Below, piece by piece: positions 36,004-45,553 of a DNA stretch of 53,348 bases. This DNA comes from Luteimonas aestuarii (GTDB lineage Bacteria > Pseudomonadota > Gammaproteobacteria > Xanthomonadales > Xanthomonadaceae): positions 1-53,348 of the forward strand of contig NZ_SMTF01000020.1 in the NCBI RefSeq assembly GCF_004357985.1, written 5' to 3'. Made by a program: the position numbers and the translations under genes. The notes under the pieces were generated by a model that saw nothing but the letters and a program-made list of their open reading frames with translations, ran no database searches and was not told where the DNA came from. The stretch's first letter is position 1, and every line of letters begins with the position of its first letter.

Positions 36004-37701
36004 TCACTGCACCTCGGCGCGCATCGCGTCGCGGGCGGCCTTGAACGGATTGCCCTGGTACCAGTTCGGCCAGCGGTCGCTGGTGGCGAGGTCGCTGCCG
36101 ACGAGGTACTTCAGCTGCAGGTCCTCGACGATGCCGTCCCAGCGCCAGCCGTCGTGGATCTGGTCGCTGGGCTGGTGGTAGCGGCGGCCGTAGTCCTCGC
36201 TGGCGGCCTTGCCGGCGGCGGTGCCGCCCTCGAGCAGGTCGTAGCCACCCTTGGCGTACAACGCGGGCACGCCGGCCTTGGCGAAGTTGAAGTGGTCGGA
36301 GCGGAAGTAGAAGCCGCCCGCCGGGTTGCCTTCCTCCACCAGCACGCGCTGTTGCGCATCGGCGTGCACCTTCAGCATGTCCTCCAGCTCGGAGCTGCCC
36401 AGGCCATTGACCACGATGTCGCGAGAGCGGCCGGCGACGCTCATCGCGTCGAGGTTGATGGCGGCCACCGTGCGCTCCAGCGGGAACGACGGCTGCGCGA
36501 CGTAGAACTTCGAACCCAGCAGGCCCGACTCCTCCAGCGTCACCGCCAGGAACACCACCGAACGCTCGGGACGCTCGCCGTTGGCGAACTGCTCGGCGAT
36601 CTCGATGATGCCGGCCACGCCGGTGGCGTTGTCCACGGCGCCGTTGTAGATCATGTCCACGCCGGCTTCGGGGTCATGCCCTTCGTGTTTGCCCAGGTGG
36701 TCCCAGTGCGCGAGGTAGATGATGGTTTCCTCGGGGCGCGTTGTGCCGGGCAGGTAGCCGATGACGTTGCGCGACGAGCCTTCGGTGACCGTGCTCTGCA
36801 GGTCGAACGACGCCTTGGCCTGCAGCGGCACCGCCTTGAACCCGCGCTGGTTGGCGGCGGCGTACATCTCATCCAGGTCGAGGCCGGAGTCGGCGAACAG
36901 CTGGCGTGCGACTTCGCCGGTGATCCAGCCCTGCGCCGGCAGGCGCGGTTCCGGATCGTCTTCGGTGCGCAGGTCGAACTGGGCGCCCGACCAGGAGTTC
37001 TTCACCACGTCCCAGCCGTAGGACGCGCCTTCGGTGTCGTGGATGATGAGGGCGGCGGCGGCGCCCTTGCGCGCGGCTTCCTCGAACTTGTAGGTCCAGC
37101 GGCCGTAGTACGTCATGCGGTTGCCGTCGAACAGTGCATCGTCCTTGGCGTGGAAGCCCGGGTCGTTGACGAACATGACGACCGTCTTGCCGGTGACGTC
37201 GATGCCGGCGTAGTCGTTCCAGTCCTGCTCCGGCGCATCCACGCCATAGCCGACGAACACCAGGTCGCTGTCGGCGACATTCACCTCGGCCTGCCCGGTG
37301 CGGGTGCCGAGCACGAAGTCGGTGCCGAAGGCCAGGTCGCGGGCGTTGCCGTTGCTGTCGATGCGCAGGACAGTCGATTCGTCCGCGGTGGTCTCGACCA
37401 TCGGCACGGTCTGGTAATACGAGCCGTTCTCGCCACCCGGCTCCAGGCCGATGCGCTCGAACTGCGCGCGGATGTACTCGACGGTCTTCTCGCCGCCGGG
37501 CGAACCGGGGGCGCGGCCTTCGAAGTCGTCCGACGACAGGGCTTCGACCATCACCCGGAAGTCGTCGGCGTTGATCTCGGGGCTGAAGGTGTGTTCGCCG
37601 GCCGGCGCGGGCGCGGCATCGGCCGTCGTCGGCGTGGGTTCGCGGCTGCAGGCAGCCAGCAGCACGCTGCCGACGCACAGAAGGAGAAGGGATGAACGCA
37701 T
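36004..37701 (-). CDS. Secreted M28 zinc aminopeptidase (lipoprotein)
   Basis: 565 residues from the ATG beginning a lipoprotein signal (MRSSLLLLCVGSVLLAAC, Cys18); GGAG lies 8 nt upstream. The open frame continues far upstream, but that part is shadow. A PA domain (about 140-290) is inserted before the catalytic part. M28 zinc sites: AHWDHLGKHEG, NGAVDNATGVAGI, TLEESGLLGSKFY, INLDAM and RRYHQPSDQ. It should cleave N-terminal residues from peptides in the periplasm or outside. Confidence 0.93.
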   Translation of the reverse strand: MRSSLLLLCVGSVLLAACSREPTPTTADAAPAPAGEHTFSPEINADDFRVMVEALSSDDFEGRAPGSPGGEKTVEYIRAQFERIGLEPGGENGSYYQTVPMVETTADESTVLRIDSNGNARDLAFGTDFVLGTRTGQAEVNVADSDLVFVGYGVDAPEQDWNDYAGIDVTGKTVVMFVNDPGFHAKDDALFDGNRMTYYGRWTYKFEEAARKGAAAALIIHDTEGASYGWDVVKNSWSGAQFDLRTEDDPEPRLPAQGWITGEVARQLFADSGLDLDEMYAAANQRGFKAVPLQAKASFDLQSTVTEGSSRNVIGYLPGTTRPEETIIYLAHWDHLGKHEGHDPEAGVDMIYNGAVDNATGVAGIIEIAEQFANGERPERSVVFLAVTLEESGLLGSKFYVAQPSFPLERTVAAINLDAMSVAGRSRDIVVNGLGSSELEDMLKVHADAQQRVLVEEGNPAGGFYFRSDHFNFAKAGVPALYAKGGYDLLEGGTAAGKAASEDYGRRYHQPSDQIHDGWRWDGIVEDLQLKYLVGSDLATSDRWPNWYQGNPFKAARDAMRAEVQ

Positions 37702-37796
37702 TCCATGGGCTCCAGGACTCGCAGAACCCGTGATTCTACGCGGTTGCGGCAGCGCCTGCCCCGGCGCCGGAGGCCGCTTCCGGCGGTGGTTCGCGC

Positions 37797-38474
37797 TCAG
37801 TCGGCGGGCGCGCGCGGGCCGGAATAGGGCACGGCGGTGGCGCCGGTCACCGCGCCGATGCGGGCGCTCTCGTGCACGTACAGCGCGACCTCGCGCTCGA
37901 ACACCAGCTGGCCTTCCACCACTGCATCGGGGCCGATGATCACGCGCGGCGCGCGGCGCGAGCTGCCGATCGAGAACGGCAGCCAGGTCGAGGACGGCTT
38001 GCTGATCTTCAGGTCGCCGCCCACGCGCGAGCCGATGCCGACGGTGACATCGCCCGACACGGTCTCGACGTTGCCGGCCACCGCCGTCGCCACCAGGCCG
38101 ATCGCACCGTTGACCGTCTTGACGTTGCCGTCCACGGTGCCGCCGCGGTCGACGAAGATGCTGCCGTTCACCGTCTCGACGTTGCCGCCGATGCGGGCGC
38201 GGCTGCCCATGCGGATGCTGCCGTTGACGGTGCCCAGGCTGCCGGCTTCGACATCGTCGTCGCCGCGGATGCTGCCATTGACCGTATCGGCATCCCCCGC
38301 GCGGCTGCCGGCCTGCAGGCGGATGCTGCCGTTGACCGTACTGAGTTCGCCGTACTGCTGCCCGGATTCGGCGGTGATGCTGCCGTTGACCTTGCTGATG
38401 TCCTCGCCATCGGCGAAGGCCGGTGAGGCGGCGAGCAGGAGCGACAGGGCGATGGCAGGTGCGATACGTGGCAT
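37797..38474 (-). CDS. Exported bactofilin-like beta-solenoid repeat protein
   Basis: 225 residues; GAGG 5 nt before the ATG. Signal peptide MPRIAPAIALSLLLAASPAFA. The mature protein is seven imperfect 18-19-residue repeats, each starting with (T/K)VNGSI or a variant (KVNGSI, TVNGSI four times, TVNGAI, TVSGDV), with a hydrophobic-Gly pattern expected for a right-handed beta-solenoid. The last 70 residues diverge. It resembles DUF4097-type or bactofilin-like proteins; no enzyme motif. It probably forms a periplasmic scaffold, which is inferred from the repeat pattern only. Confidence 0.8.
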   Translation of the reverse strand: MPRIAPAIALSLLLAASPAFADGEDISKVNGSITAESGQQYGELSTVNGSIRLQAGSRAGDADTVNGSIRGDDDVEAGSLGTVNGSIRMGSRARIGGNVETVNGSIFVDRGGTVDGNVKTVNGAIGLVATAVAGNVETVSGDVTVGIGSRVGGDLKISKPSSTWLPFSIGSSRRAPRVIIGPDAVVEGQLVFEREVALYVHESARIGAVTGATAVPYSGPRAPAD

Positions 38475-38581
38475 GGAGACCTCGGCGTGCGGAGTTGCCG
38501 GCGTCATGATGGCGCCGTTGCAGATAGCTTGCGACAGCTTGGCTACAATCGCACCTGTCATACGTCACTGGGCCATTCGTC

Positions 38582-40147
38582 GTGCCGAACGCCGCCCCGC
38601 AAGCCCCTGCCGCCGGCCGTCGGCCGAAGCCCGTCGTGCTGCTGATCCTCGATGGCTGGGGCCATCGCGACGACCCGCGCGACAACGCCATCGCGCTGGC
38701 CGACGTGCCCAACTGGCGCCGGCTGCTGGCCGAGCATCCGAGCACACTGATCCACACCGAAGGCCGCTTCGTCGGCCTGCCGGACGGGCAGATGGGCAAT
38801 TCCGAAGTCGGGCACATGAACATCGGCGCCGGCCGCATCGTCTACCAGGACCTGACCCGCATCGACGCGGCGATCGAGGACGGCAGTTTCTTCGACAACG
38901 CCGAGTTGAATGCGGCCTGCGATGCGGTGCTCGCCGGCGGCGGTACCCTGCACATCTTCGGTTTGCTTTCCCCCGGCGGCGTGCACAGCCATGAGGCGCA
39001 CATCTTCGCGATGCTCGATCTCGCCGCGAAGCGCGGCGTGCCGCGTGTCGCCGTGCATGCGTTCCTCGATGGCCGCGACATGCCGCCGCGTTCGGCCGAG
39101 CCCAGCCTGCGCGCGCTGCAGGCCAGATGCGACACGCTGGGCAACGCCCACATCGCCAGTGTGTCCGGGCGTTACTACGCGATGGACCGTGACAAGCGCT
39201 GGGAGCGCGTGCGCCGGGCCTGGGATGCCATCGTCGAGGCGTTGGGCGATGCGCCGGATGCGTTGTCGGCGCTGCAGGCAGCCTATGCGCGCGGCGAGAA
39301 CGACGAGTTCGTCGCGCCCACCGCGCTGGCCGGTGCGCGCCCGATGCGCGACGGCGATGCCGTGGTGTTCATGAACTTCCGCGCCGACCGCGCGCGCCAG
39401 CTGAGCGCGGCGTTCGTGTCGCCCGCGTTCGACGGCTTCGGCGAGGGCGTGCGCAAACCCGTGCCGTCGCGCTACGTGTGCCTGACCGAGTACGACGCCA
39501 GCCTGCCGGCACCGGTCGCGTTCGCGCCGGACAACCTGGCCAACACCCTGGGCGAGGTGCTGGGTGCACACGGGTTGACCCAGCTGCGCATCGCCGAAAC
39601 CGAGAAATACGCGCACGTCACTTTCTTCCTCAGCGGCGGGCGCGAAGCCGAGTACACCGGCGAGCAGCGCATCCTGGTGCCCAGCCCCAAGGTCGCCACC
39701 TACGACCTGCAGCCGGAGATGAGCGCGCCGGAAGTCTGCGCGCGGCTGGTGCAGGCGGTGGAGGACGAACGCTTCGACGTGATCCTGTGCAACTTCGCCA
39801 ACCCCGACATGGTCGGCCACACCGGCGTGCTGTCGGCGGCGATCACTGCGGTGGAAACCGTGGACAAGGCGGTGGGCGAGATCGTCGCCGCGGTGCGCGC
39901 GAAGGGCGGCGAACTGCTGGTCACCGCCGACCACGGCAACTGCGAAATGATGCGCGACCCGACGACCGGCGAGCCACATACCTCGCACACGGTGGGGCCG
40001 GTGGACCTGGTGTACGTGGGCAGCCGCGATGCGGCGCTGCGCGGCGGCGGTGCATTGCGCGACCTGGCGCCGACCATCCTCGACCTGCTGGGCCTGCCCA
40101 AGCCCGCCGAGATGACCGGCGACACGCTGCTGGTCGCGAAGGAATGA
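38582..40147 (+). CDS. gpmI: 2,3-bisphosphoglycerate-independent phosphoglycerate mutase
   Basis: 521 residues from a GTG start ([21 protein letters not shown]). It interconverts 3- and 2-phosphoglycerate with two Mn ions. Motifs: [13 protein letters not shown], phosphoserine nucleophile Ser74 in [35 protein letters not shown], and [11 protein letters not shown] with GEPHTSHT at the metal site. It overlaps envC by 4 bp (ATGA), the conserved gpmI-envC-ctpA order of gammaproteobacteria. Confidence 0.97.
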   Translation: MPNAAPQAPAAGRRPKPVVLLILDGWGHRDDPRDNAIALADVPNWRRLLAEHPSTLIHTEGRFVGLPDGQMGNSEVGHMNIGAGRIVYQDLTRIDAAIEDGSFFDNAELNAACDAVLAGGGTLHIFGLLSPGGVHSHEAHIFAMLDLAAKRGVPRVAVHAFLDGRDMPPRSAEPSLRALQARCDTLGNAHIASVSGRYYAMDRDKRWERVRRAWDAIVEALGDAPDALSALQAAYARGENDEFVAPTALAGARPMRDGDAVVFMNFRADRARQLSAAFVSPAFDGFGEGVRKPVPSRYVCLTEYDASLPAPVAFAPDNLANTLGEVLGAHGLTQLRIAETEKYAHVTFFLSGGREAEYTGEQRILVPSPKVATYDLQPEMSAPEVCARLVQAVEDERFDVILCNFANPDMVGHTGVLSAAITAVETVDKAVGEIVAAVRAKGGELLVTADHGNCEMMRDPTTGEPHTSHTVGPVDLVYVGSRDAALRGGGALRDLAPTILDLLGLPKPAEMTGDTLLVAKE

Positions 40148-41388
40148 CCCAGCGCCTGCGCGCGCCGATGGCCTGGGCGTCGGCGTTGCTGCTGGCCGCC
40201 GGCCTGATGGCGGCGCCGGGGGCACAATCGCAACAGAACAGCCGCGATGCCGAGCGCCGGCTGGAGAACGTGCGCAAGGAACTGCGCGAGGTCGCCAGCG
40301 AACGGCGGCGACTGGAGGGCCAGCGCGGCGAGGCCGCGCGCGCGCTGCGGCAAAGCGACGAGCAGGTGGCGGCATCGGCGCGCGAACTGCGCGACGTGGA
40401 GGCGCGGATCGCGCAGGAACAGGCCGCATTATCGGAGTTGCAGGCCAGGCGCGCCGAGGCGGAAACCACGATGGCGGCGCAGCGCGAGGAATTGCGTGCG
40501 CTGCTGCGCGCCAGCTACGCCGTGGGCGATGCCGCGCCCTTGAAGCTGCTGCTGTCGCAGGACAGCGCGGCCGACGCCGGCCGCACCCTGGCCTACCACG
40601 GCTACCTGCAGCGCCATCGCGGCGAACGCATCGCCACGTTGCGTGCGGAACTGACCGCGCTGGCCGACATGGAACGCGAGATCGGCGAGCGCACCGCCGC
40701 GCTCGAAGCGTCGCGCAGCGAGCAGCGCACCCGCCTCGCCACGCTGGAGCGCGACCGCCGCGAGCGCAACGCCGCCGTTGCCGACCTGGACAAGCGTTAC
40801 CGCGACCGCGGTGCACGCGAACAGGCGCTCGGGCGCGACGCGAAATCACTCGAACAACTGCTGGCGCGGTTGCGCGCCGCCGCCGCACGGGCAGAAGCCG
40901 AGCGCCGCGCCGCCGCCAACCGCCAGGCGCAGCCGCGCACGCCTGCACGCGCCCCGGCACGCAATGCGCCGGCGCGCCCGGCGGTCGCCAGCGCCGCGCC
41001 GGCGCAGGTCGGCGGGCTGGGCTGGCCCCTATCGGGCAGCCTGCTGGCGAACTATGGCGCGCGCCTGCCCGATGGCCGCAGCAGCAACGGCATCCTGATC
41101 GGCGCGCCCACCGGCACCCAGGTGCGGGCCGTCGCCGACGGCACCGTGGTGTTCGCCGAATGGATGACCGGCTACGGCATGTTCCTGATCATCGACCACG
41201 GCAATGGCCACATGAGCCTTTACGGCCACAACGAGGCCTTGCTCAAGAAGCCCGGCGACCGCGTTGCGCGCGGCGATGCCGTGGCCACCGTCGGCAACTC
41301 CGGCGGACAGGGCCGCCCCGGCCTGTATTTCGAACTGCGCCGCAACGGCCAGCCGGTCAATCCGAACACCTGGTTGCAGCGCCGCTGA
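40144..41388 (+). CDS. envC: Murein hydrolase activator EnvC
   Basis: 414 residues. Signal peptide [20 protein letters not shown]...; a long coiled coil (about 32-260) that docks on FtsEX, then an Ala/Pro linker and a C-terminal LytM domain. The LytM zinc residues are lost: ILIGAPTGT replaces HxxxD and GLYFELR replaces HxH, as in EnvC, so it activates amidases rather than cutting peptidoglycan itself. Translation is coupled to gpmI. Confidence 0.93.
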   Translation: MTQRLRAPMAWASALLLAAGLMAAPGAQSQQNSRDAERRLENVRKELREVASERRRLEGQRGEAARALRQSDEQVAASARELRDVEARIAQEQAALSELQARRAEAETTMAAQREELRALLRASYAVGDAAPLKLLLSQDSAADAGRTLAYHGYLQRHRGERIATLRAELTALADMEREIGERTAALEASRSEQRTRLATLERDRRERNAAVADLDKRYRDRGAREQALGRDAKSLEQLLARLRAAAARAEAERRAAANRQAQPRTPARAPARNAPARPAVASAAPAQVGGLGWPLSGSLLANYGARLPDGRSSNGILIGAPTGTQVRAVADGTVVFAEWMTGYGMFLIIDHGNGHMSLYGHNEALLKKPGDRVARGDAVATVGNSGGQGRPGLYFELRRNGQPVNPNTWLQRR

Positions 41389-41503
41389 CGCATCAGGACG
41401 TTGAGGCACCGGGTGCGGAAGGAAGAAGGCGATCAAGAAAGTTCTTCCCCCGATCGGGCAGAAGGCGCGCATGCGCGGGCGCGCAGGTGCGACGCCACCG
41501 CAA

Positions 41504-41678
41504 GTCGCGGCCCGATATCCGCTTGGTTGCGGTGGCGTCGGACCTGCGCTGGACAGATCCTCGCGCGTCCGGCAAAGGCGAAGCGGCGCTGTCATTGCCT
41601 TGGCTTTCCGTCCAGCCGACGGAGCGAGTGGGGGCGCCTGCCGGGGCCATGCCGACCAAGCGGATATCGGGCCGCGAC
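41504..41678. repeat. 24-bp perfect inverted repeat pair in envC-ctpA gap
   Basis: Positions 41504-41527 and 41655-41678 are exact inverted copies over 24 bp (core GCGGCCCGATATCCGCTTGG), separated by 127 bp. The 457-bp gap between envC and the protease holds no supported gene. It may be a small non-autonomous element or a large hairpin. Confidence 0.75.
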
Positions 41679-41845
41679 TCCGCGTGGCCCCGGTCGTCCT
41701 CGGCAACCCGGACCGGGGGGAAGGCCGGTCGAGACGCCTCTCCCTGCCTTCCCCCGTTAACGAAACCTGCACCCTCCTCCCCATAATGGATGAACCCGCG
41801 TCCGCCGGCGCGGTCCGACCATTGCGCCCACCGCCGGAGTCCTGC

Positions 41846-43360
41846 ATGTCCCATCGCCTGCTGCCGCTCGCCATCGCCGCCCTGCTGCTGCCGCTGTCGC
41901 TGCAGCCGGCCGCGCTGGCGCAGACGTCGCCTGCGGAAACCGGACTGCAGGCGCAGGAGGCCATGCAGTCCCCGGTCGGGCAGGAAGAAGCAGTGCCCGC
42001 AACGACCGATGACGCGCCGCCCGCGGATGCGCCGCCCGCCGGGGAAGGCGTCGATGACGCCGGCGTCGAAAATGATGCGCAGGACGAACCCGCACAGGAC
42101 GCATCTGGTGCGGATGCCGTCGCGATGCCCGGGGAAGACAGCGCGCTGCCGCCGGCACTGGCCGCGTCCACCCGCGTACCGCTGGAAGAGATCCGCCGCT
42201 ATGTGGCCGTGTTCAACGCGATCCGCGTCGGCTACGTGGACACGGTGGAGGACCGCAAGCTGATGGACTCCGCGATCCGCGGCCTGCTGCTCGACCTCGA
42301 TCCGCACAGTGCCTACCTCGATGCCGATGCCGCCACCGCGTTCGAGGAAGGCGCGACCGGCGCCTACGACGGCATCGGCGTGGAAGTGATGCAGCTGCCC
42401 GATGGCAAGGTGCGCGTGATCGCGCCGATCGACGACACGCCCGCGCAGAAGGCGGGCATCCGCGCCGGCGACACCATCACGGCGGTCGATGGCCGTGAGT
42501 TGACCCCCGCCGACAACGAGGGCGATGGCCCGCTGCGTGGCCCGCCCGGCAGCAGCTCGGTCCTGACCGTGCTGCGCGAGGGCGCGGCGGAGCCGCTGCA
42601 GATCACCGTGCAGCGCGAGACCATCCGCGTCACCAGCGTGCGCGGACGGATGCTGGAGCCGGGCCATGGCTACATCCGCATCGCCACCTTCCAGGCCGAC
42701 ACCGCGGACGATTTCGAACGCGTGCTGCAACGCCTGCATGGCGAAGCCGGTGGGCGGCTGTCCGGGCTGGTGATCGACCTGCGCAGCAACCCGGGTGGCC
42801 TGCTGACCGCCGCGGTGCGCGTAGCCGACGACCTGCTGGACAGCGGCGTGATCGTGAGCACGCGCGGGCGGCTGCAGGTCAGCGACACCGAATTCAACGC
42901 CACTGCCGGCGACCTGATGCATGGCGCGCCGATCGTGGTGATCGTCGATGCCGGCTCGGCCAGTGCCTCCGAAGTGCTGGCAGGCGCGCTGGGCGACCAC
43001 GGCCGCGCGCGCATCGTCGGCAGCCGCAGCTTCGGCAAGGGCTCGGTGCAGACCTTGATGCCGCTGGGCAACGGCGACGCGGTCAAGCTGACCACCGCGC
43101 GCTACTACACGCCCAATGGTCGCTCGATCCAGGCCCGTGGCATCGACCCGGACGTGGTGCTGGTTCCCGAAGATGCCGAAGGCGGTGCCAGTGGCCGCAG
43201 CGCCTACACGGAAGCCACCTTGCCCGGCCACCTGCGCGGCGATGCAGAAGGCGAGGTGGGCCCGGGCGACGTGTTGCCCGGCGAAGGCCCGGTACAGGCT
43301 GCGTTGGCGGAGTTGAAGAAGCCGGCCAGCACGGCGTCTGCCACCACCGCGCAGGACTGA
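41846..43360 (+). CDS. S41 C-terminal processing protease (CtpA-like)
   Basis: 504 residues from MSHRLLPLAIAALLLPLSL, with GGAG about 8 nt upstream; a longer ATG at 41786 is less likely. Signal peptide, then about 80 residues of acidic Ala/Asp/Pro-rich linker, unusual in length. Then S41 N-terminal domain (VFNAIRVGYVDTVEDRKLM), PDZ domain (VEVMQLPDGKVRVIAPIDDTPAQKAGI), and protease core with Ser in DAGSASASEVLAGAL and Lys in SFGKGSVQT. It trims or degrades periplasmic proteins such as peptidoglycan hydrolases. Confidence 0.94.
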   Translation: MSHRLLPLAIAALLLPLSLQPAALAQTSPAETGLQAQEAMQSPVGQEEAVPATTDDAPPADAPPAGEGVDDAGVENDAQDEPAQDASGADAVAMPGEDSALPPALAASTRVPLEEIRRYVAVFNAIRVGYVDTVEDRKLMDSAIRGLLLDLDPHSAYLDADAATAFEEGATGAYDGIGVEVMQLPDGKVRVIAPIDDTPAQKAGIRAGDTITAVDGRELTPADNEGDGPLRGPPGSSSVLTVLREGAAEPLQITVQRETIRVTSVRGRMLEPGHGYIRIATFQADTADDFERVLQRLHGEAGGRLSGLVIDLRSNPGGLLTAAVRVADDLLDSGVIVSTRGRLQVSDTEFNATAGDLMHGAPIVVIVDAGSASASEVLAGALGDHGRARIVGSRSFGKGSVQTLMPLGNGDAVKLTTARYYTPNGRSIQARGIDPDVVLVPEDAEGGASGRSAYTEATLPGHLRGDAEGEVGPGDVLPGEGPVQAALAELKKPASTASATTAQD

Positions 43361-43377
43361 GCCAGGCGCCCGGCGCG

Positions 43378-43785
43378 TCAGCCCTGTGCCGCGCCGGGTG
43401 CCACCAGCCACACCCCCAGCAGTACGGCGGCGATCCCGAGCAACACGCTACCGCCAACGTAGCCCGAGGCCAGCAGCCACTCCCCGCGCCGCAGCAGGTA
43501 TGCGGTTTCCACGCCGAACGCCGAGAAGGTGGTGAACCCGCCCAGCAGGCCGACCATCAGCAACAGCCGCGTGTCCGCATCGAACCACGCGTGTCGCTCC
43601 GCCAGCCCGGCCAGCAGTCCGGCCAGGAGACAGCCGGTGAGGTTCACCGCGAACGTGCCCCACGGGAACTTCGGCATCCCCGCCGCCTGCATCGTCCATA
43701 CCGACATCATGTAACGCGCAACCGACCCCGCGGTGCCGCCCGCTGCGACCAGCAGCAGTGCATGGAACGAGAATGGCGTGGTCAC
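43378..43785 (-). CDS. crcB: Fluoride exporter CrcB/Fluc
   Basis: 135 residues from a GTG start. Four membrane helices with Fluc signatures: GGTAGSVARYMMSV, PWGTFAVNLTGCLLAGLLAG (pore Asn) and VGLLGGFTTFSAFGVET (Phe box and Na site). It forms a dual-topology dimer that lets F- leave the cell. No fluoride riboswitch is visible upstream, where another gene ends 40 bp away. Confidence 0.94.
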   Translation of the reverse strand: MTTPFSFHALLLVAAGGTAGSVARYMMSVWTMQAAGMPKFPWGTFAVNLTGCLLAGLLAGLAERHAWFDADTRLLLMVGLLGGFTTFSAFGVETAYLLRRGEWLLASGYVGGSVLLGIAAVLLGVWLVAPGAAQG

Positions 43786-43825
43786 CGTTGCGCTCCAATG
43801 GCGATGGCGTCGCACGTCGTGCGCA

Positions 43826-44188
43826 CTAGTCGTACCAGAATCCGTCTTGCGCAAGCCAGCGGCAGAACGCCGCGCTGGCCGACCTGCCTTCCGGCGATTC
43901 GGCGCCATGCCTCGAGCGCTCGGCCAAGGCTTGTTGCCGAAGGGCGTGGCCATGGATGACCTTCAAGCCGTTGGCCACGCCGTACTCGAATTCCCCATCA
44001 AGTTCACCGCGCTCGATGCGTTCACCCAACCACGCGGCCGCGCGGGAAGCCGCAGGTTTGTCGAGATCCGACTCAAGGATGCGCATGTCGGGCGCGATGT
44101 CGCTGGCAAGCCCGGTGCAAACGTCGGGCACCTGGGCGGCGACCAGCGCGGATGCGATGGTCAGGGCCACGTGCCCGGCCACGCCCAT
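43826..44188 (-). CDS. Hypothetical protein, 120 aa
   Basis: It starts in a TGATG overlap with the DUF1820 gene stop. The N-terminus MGVAGHVALTIASALVAAQVPDVC could be a weak signal peptide ending before Asp/Cys. The rest is helical and charged, ending FCRWLAQDGFWYD. No family recognised. Coupled translation supports that it is a real gene. Confidence 0.65.
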   Translation of the reverse strand: MGVAGHVALTIASALVAAQVPDVCTGLASDIAPDMRILESDLDKPAASRAAAWLGERIERGELDGEFEYGVANGLKVIHGHALRQQALAERSRHGAESPEGRSASAAFCRWLAQDGFWYD

Positions 44189-44508
44189 CAGCGCGGCTTC
44201 GCCGGCAGCGGGAATGGCGTCACCACCTTCTCGCCGGATTCGGCATCGCGGATCGCGGACTGCCCCTTCTTCTCCACCTCCTCCACGCGCAGCACCGCCT
44301 GCATCGGCAGGTGCAGGGCGCGGGTGTTGCCGAACTCGTCGCGCAGGCGTTCCTCGGTGGGATCGACGACGATGCCGTCGTGCACGTCGAACACCAGGTC
44401 GGCGACTTCGATGAATCCCCACAGCCGGCCGCTGTCCACGCGCTGCGCGTACAGCTCGTAGACCTTGCCGTGGTTGAGGAAGGTGACTTTGTAGAGCGTC
44501 TTGGCCAT
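44188..44508 (-). CDS. DUF1820 family protein
   Basis: 106 residues from MAKTLYKVTFLNHGKVYELYA, which matches the DUF1820 family; the frame has a longer upstream start that does not fit. Further conserved parts: GFIEVADLVFDVHDGIVVDPTEERLRDEF and LPMQAVLRVEEVEKKG. Soluble, cytoplasmic, function unknown, widespread in gammaproteobacteria. Confidence 0.9.
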   Translation of the reverse strand: MAKTLYKVTFLNHGKVYELYAQRVDSGRLWGFIEVADLVFDVHDGIVVDPTEERLRDEFGNTRALHLPMQAVLRVEEVEKKGQSAIRDAESGEKVVTPFPLPAKPR

Positions 44509-44653
44509 GCCGCGATTATAGGGAGCCGGTGCCTGCGCACCATCAAGGCCTGCAATGCACGGATGCGGTGCCACGCGTCGGGACGACGGCGGTGACGGGG
44601 GCTTGCCTGCCGGACCTGGGGTGCGCGGCGTTGGTTCGCCACGCGCGTGCCGC

Positions 44654-45343
44654 TCAATAGCCCTTGAGCTTGCGCAACCGTCTTGCGATGGCTTGCCGGG
44701 ACAGGATGGCGAACAGTCCGCCGAACGCGAACCCGGCCACGTGCGCGGCCCAGGCCACGGCGCCGAACGCGGGGCCGATGTAGGCGAACACCACCTGCAG
44801 CACCGCCCACACGCCGATCAGCAGCGAGGCGGGCGCGCGCACGAATTCGAGGAACAGGCCCAGCGGCACCACCACGCCCAGCCGCGCCTGCGGGAACAGC
44901 GCGAGGTAGGCGCCGATCAGCGCCGACACCGCGCCGCTGGCGCCGATCACCAGCCGGTCCGGCGCGCCGATGGCGAACACCGCCACCAGGTTGGCGAACG
45001 CGCCGCCCAGCAAGAACAGCGCCAGCAGCCGCCATGCGCCCATCACCCGCTCCGCGGGCAGGCCGAAGATCAGCAGGAACACCAGGTTGCCCAGCAGGTG
45101 CGCCCAGTCGGCATGCAGGAACAGCGCGCTGAACAGGCGCAGCCAGTGGCCGGGATCGGTCCAGCCTTGCAGGCCCGCCATGCCCGGGTTGCCTGCCAGC
45201 GCGCCCCATTCCAGCAACAGCTGAGCCTGCGAATCGTCCGGCCGCGTCGCGGCCCACACCCATGCCGCCCACAGCAGCGCGACCAGCATCGGCGTGGCCC
45301 AGCGCAGCGTGGAGCGGTGTCGGGTGGGGATGGAAACGAACAT
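44654..45343 (-). CDS. Rhomboid-family intramembrane serine protease
   Basis: 229 residues. Six or seven membrane helices. The dyad is visible: Ser136 in VIGASGAVSALIGAY and His201 in WAAHVAGFAFGG. FSALFLHADWAHLLGNLVFLLIFG provides the oxyanion His and Asn of TM2. It should cleave membrane proteins within the bilayer; substrates are unknown. The frame extends upstream as shadow; the start MFVSIPTRHRSTLRW was chosen because it directly precedes the first helix. Confidence 0.93.
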   Translation of the reverse strand: MFVSIPTRHRSTLRWATPMLVALLWAAWVWAATRPDDSQAQLLLEWGALAGNPGMAGLQGWTDPGHWLRLFSALFLHADWAHLLGNLVFLLIFGLPAERVMGAWRLLALFLLGGAFANLVAVFAIGAPDRLVIGASGAVSALIGAYLALFPQARLGVVVPLGLFLEFVRAPASLLIGVWAVLQVVFAYIGPAFGAVAWAAHVAGFAFGGLFAILSRQAIARRLRKLKGY

Positions 45344-45443
45344 GGCCAGGCCGGTCTGGGCGTGGCCTACCTTAACGCGTGCAGCGCAGGGTGGTGTGCG
45401 ACGCAGTGCGCAGCCGTCGACATGACCACACGGGACGGTACGG

Positions 45444-45449
45444 TATAGT
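45444..45449 (+). promoter_or_regulatory. Possible -10 box for fadL-type gene
   Basis: TATAGT with a weak CATGAC 17 bp upstream, about 105 bp before the porin start. A GC-rich hairpin (GGCGACGGCGGGCC...GGCC...CGCCGTCGGC) lies in the predicted leader. Confidence 0.3.
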
Positions 45450-45553
45450 GCGCGCGCGTCGCGGTCGGGAGGGGAGTCCTCGGCGGCGACGGCGGGCCTT
45501 CGGGCCTCGCCGTCGGCGCGATGCGGCACCCTGTCATTGGAGAGACATACGCA

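Noticed and set aside
37702..38838. N-terminal extension of the M28 peptidase frame up to 38838
   Set aside because: The extension crosses the solenoid gene in another frame and is Arg-rich noise; the lipoprotein signal at 37701 gives a natural start.
38558..40960. Minus-strand open frame of 800 codons opposite gpmI and envC
   Set aside because: Shadow; it crosses two well-defined genes and has only low-complexity translation.
43786..43825. Fluoride riboswitch before crcB
   Set aside because: Only 40 bp separate crcB from the upstream gene and no GGNGAUGG-type conserved core or pseudoknot is visible.
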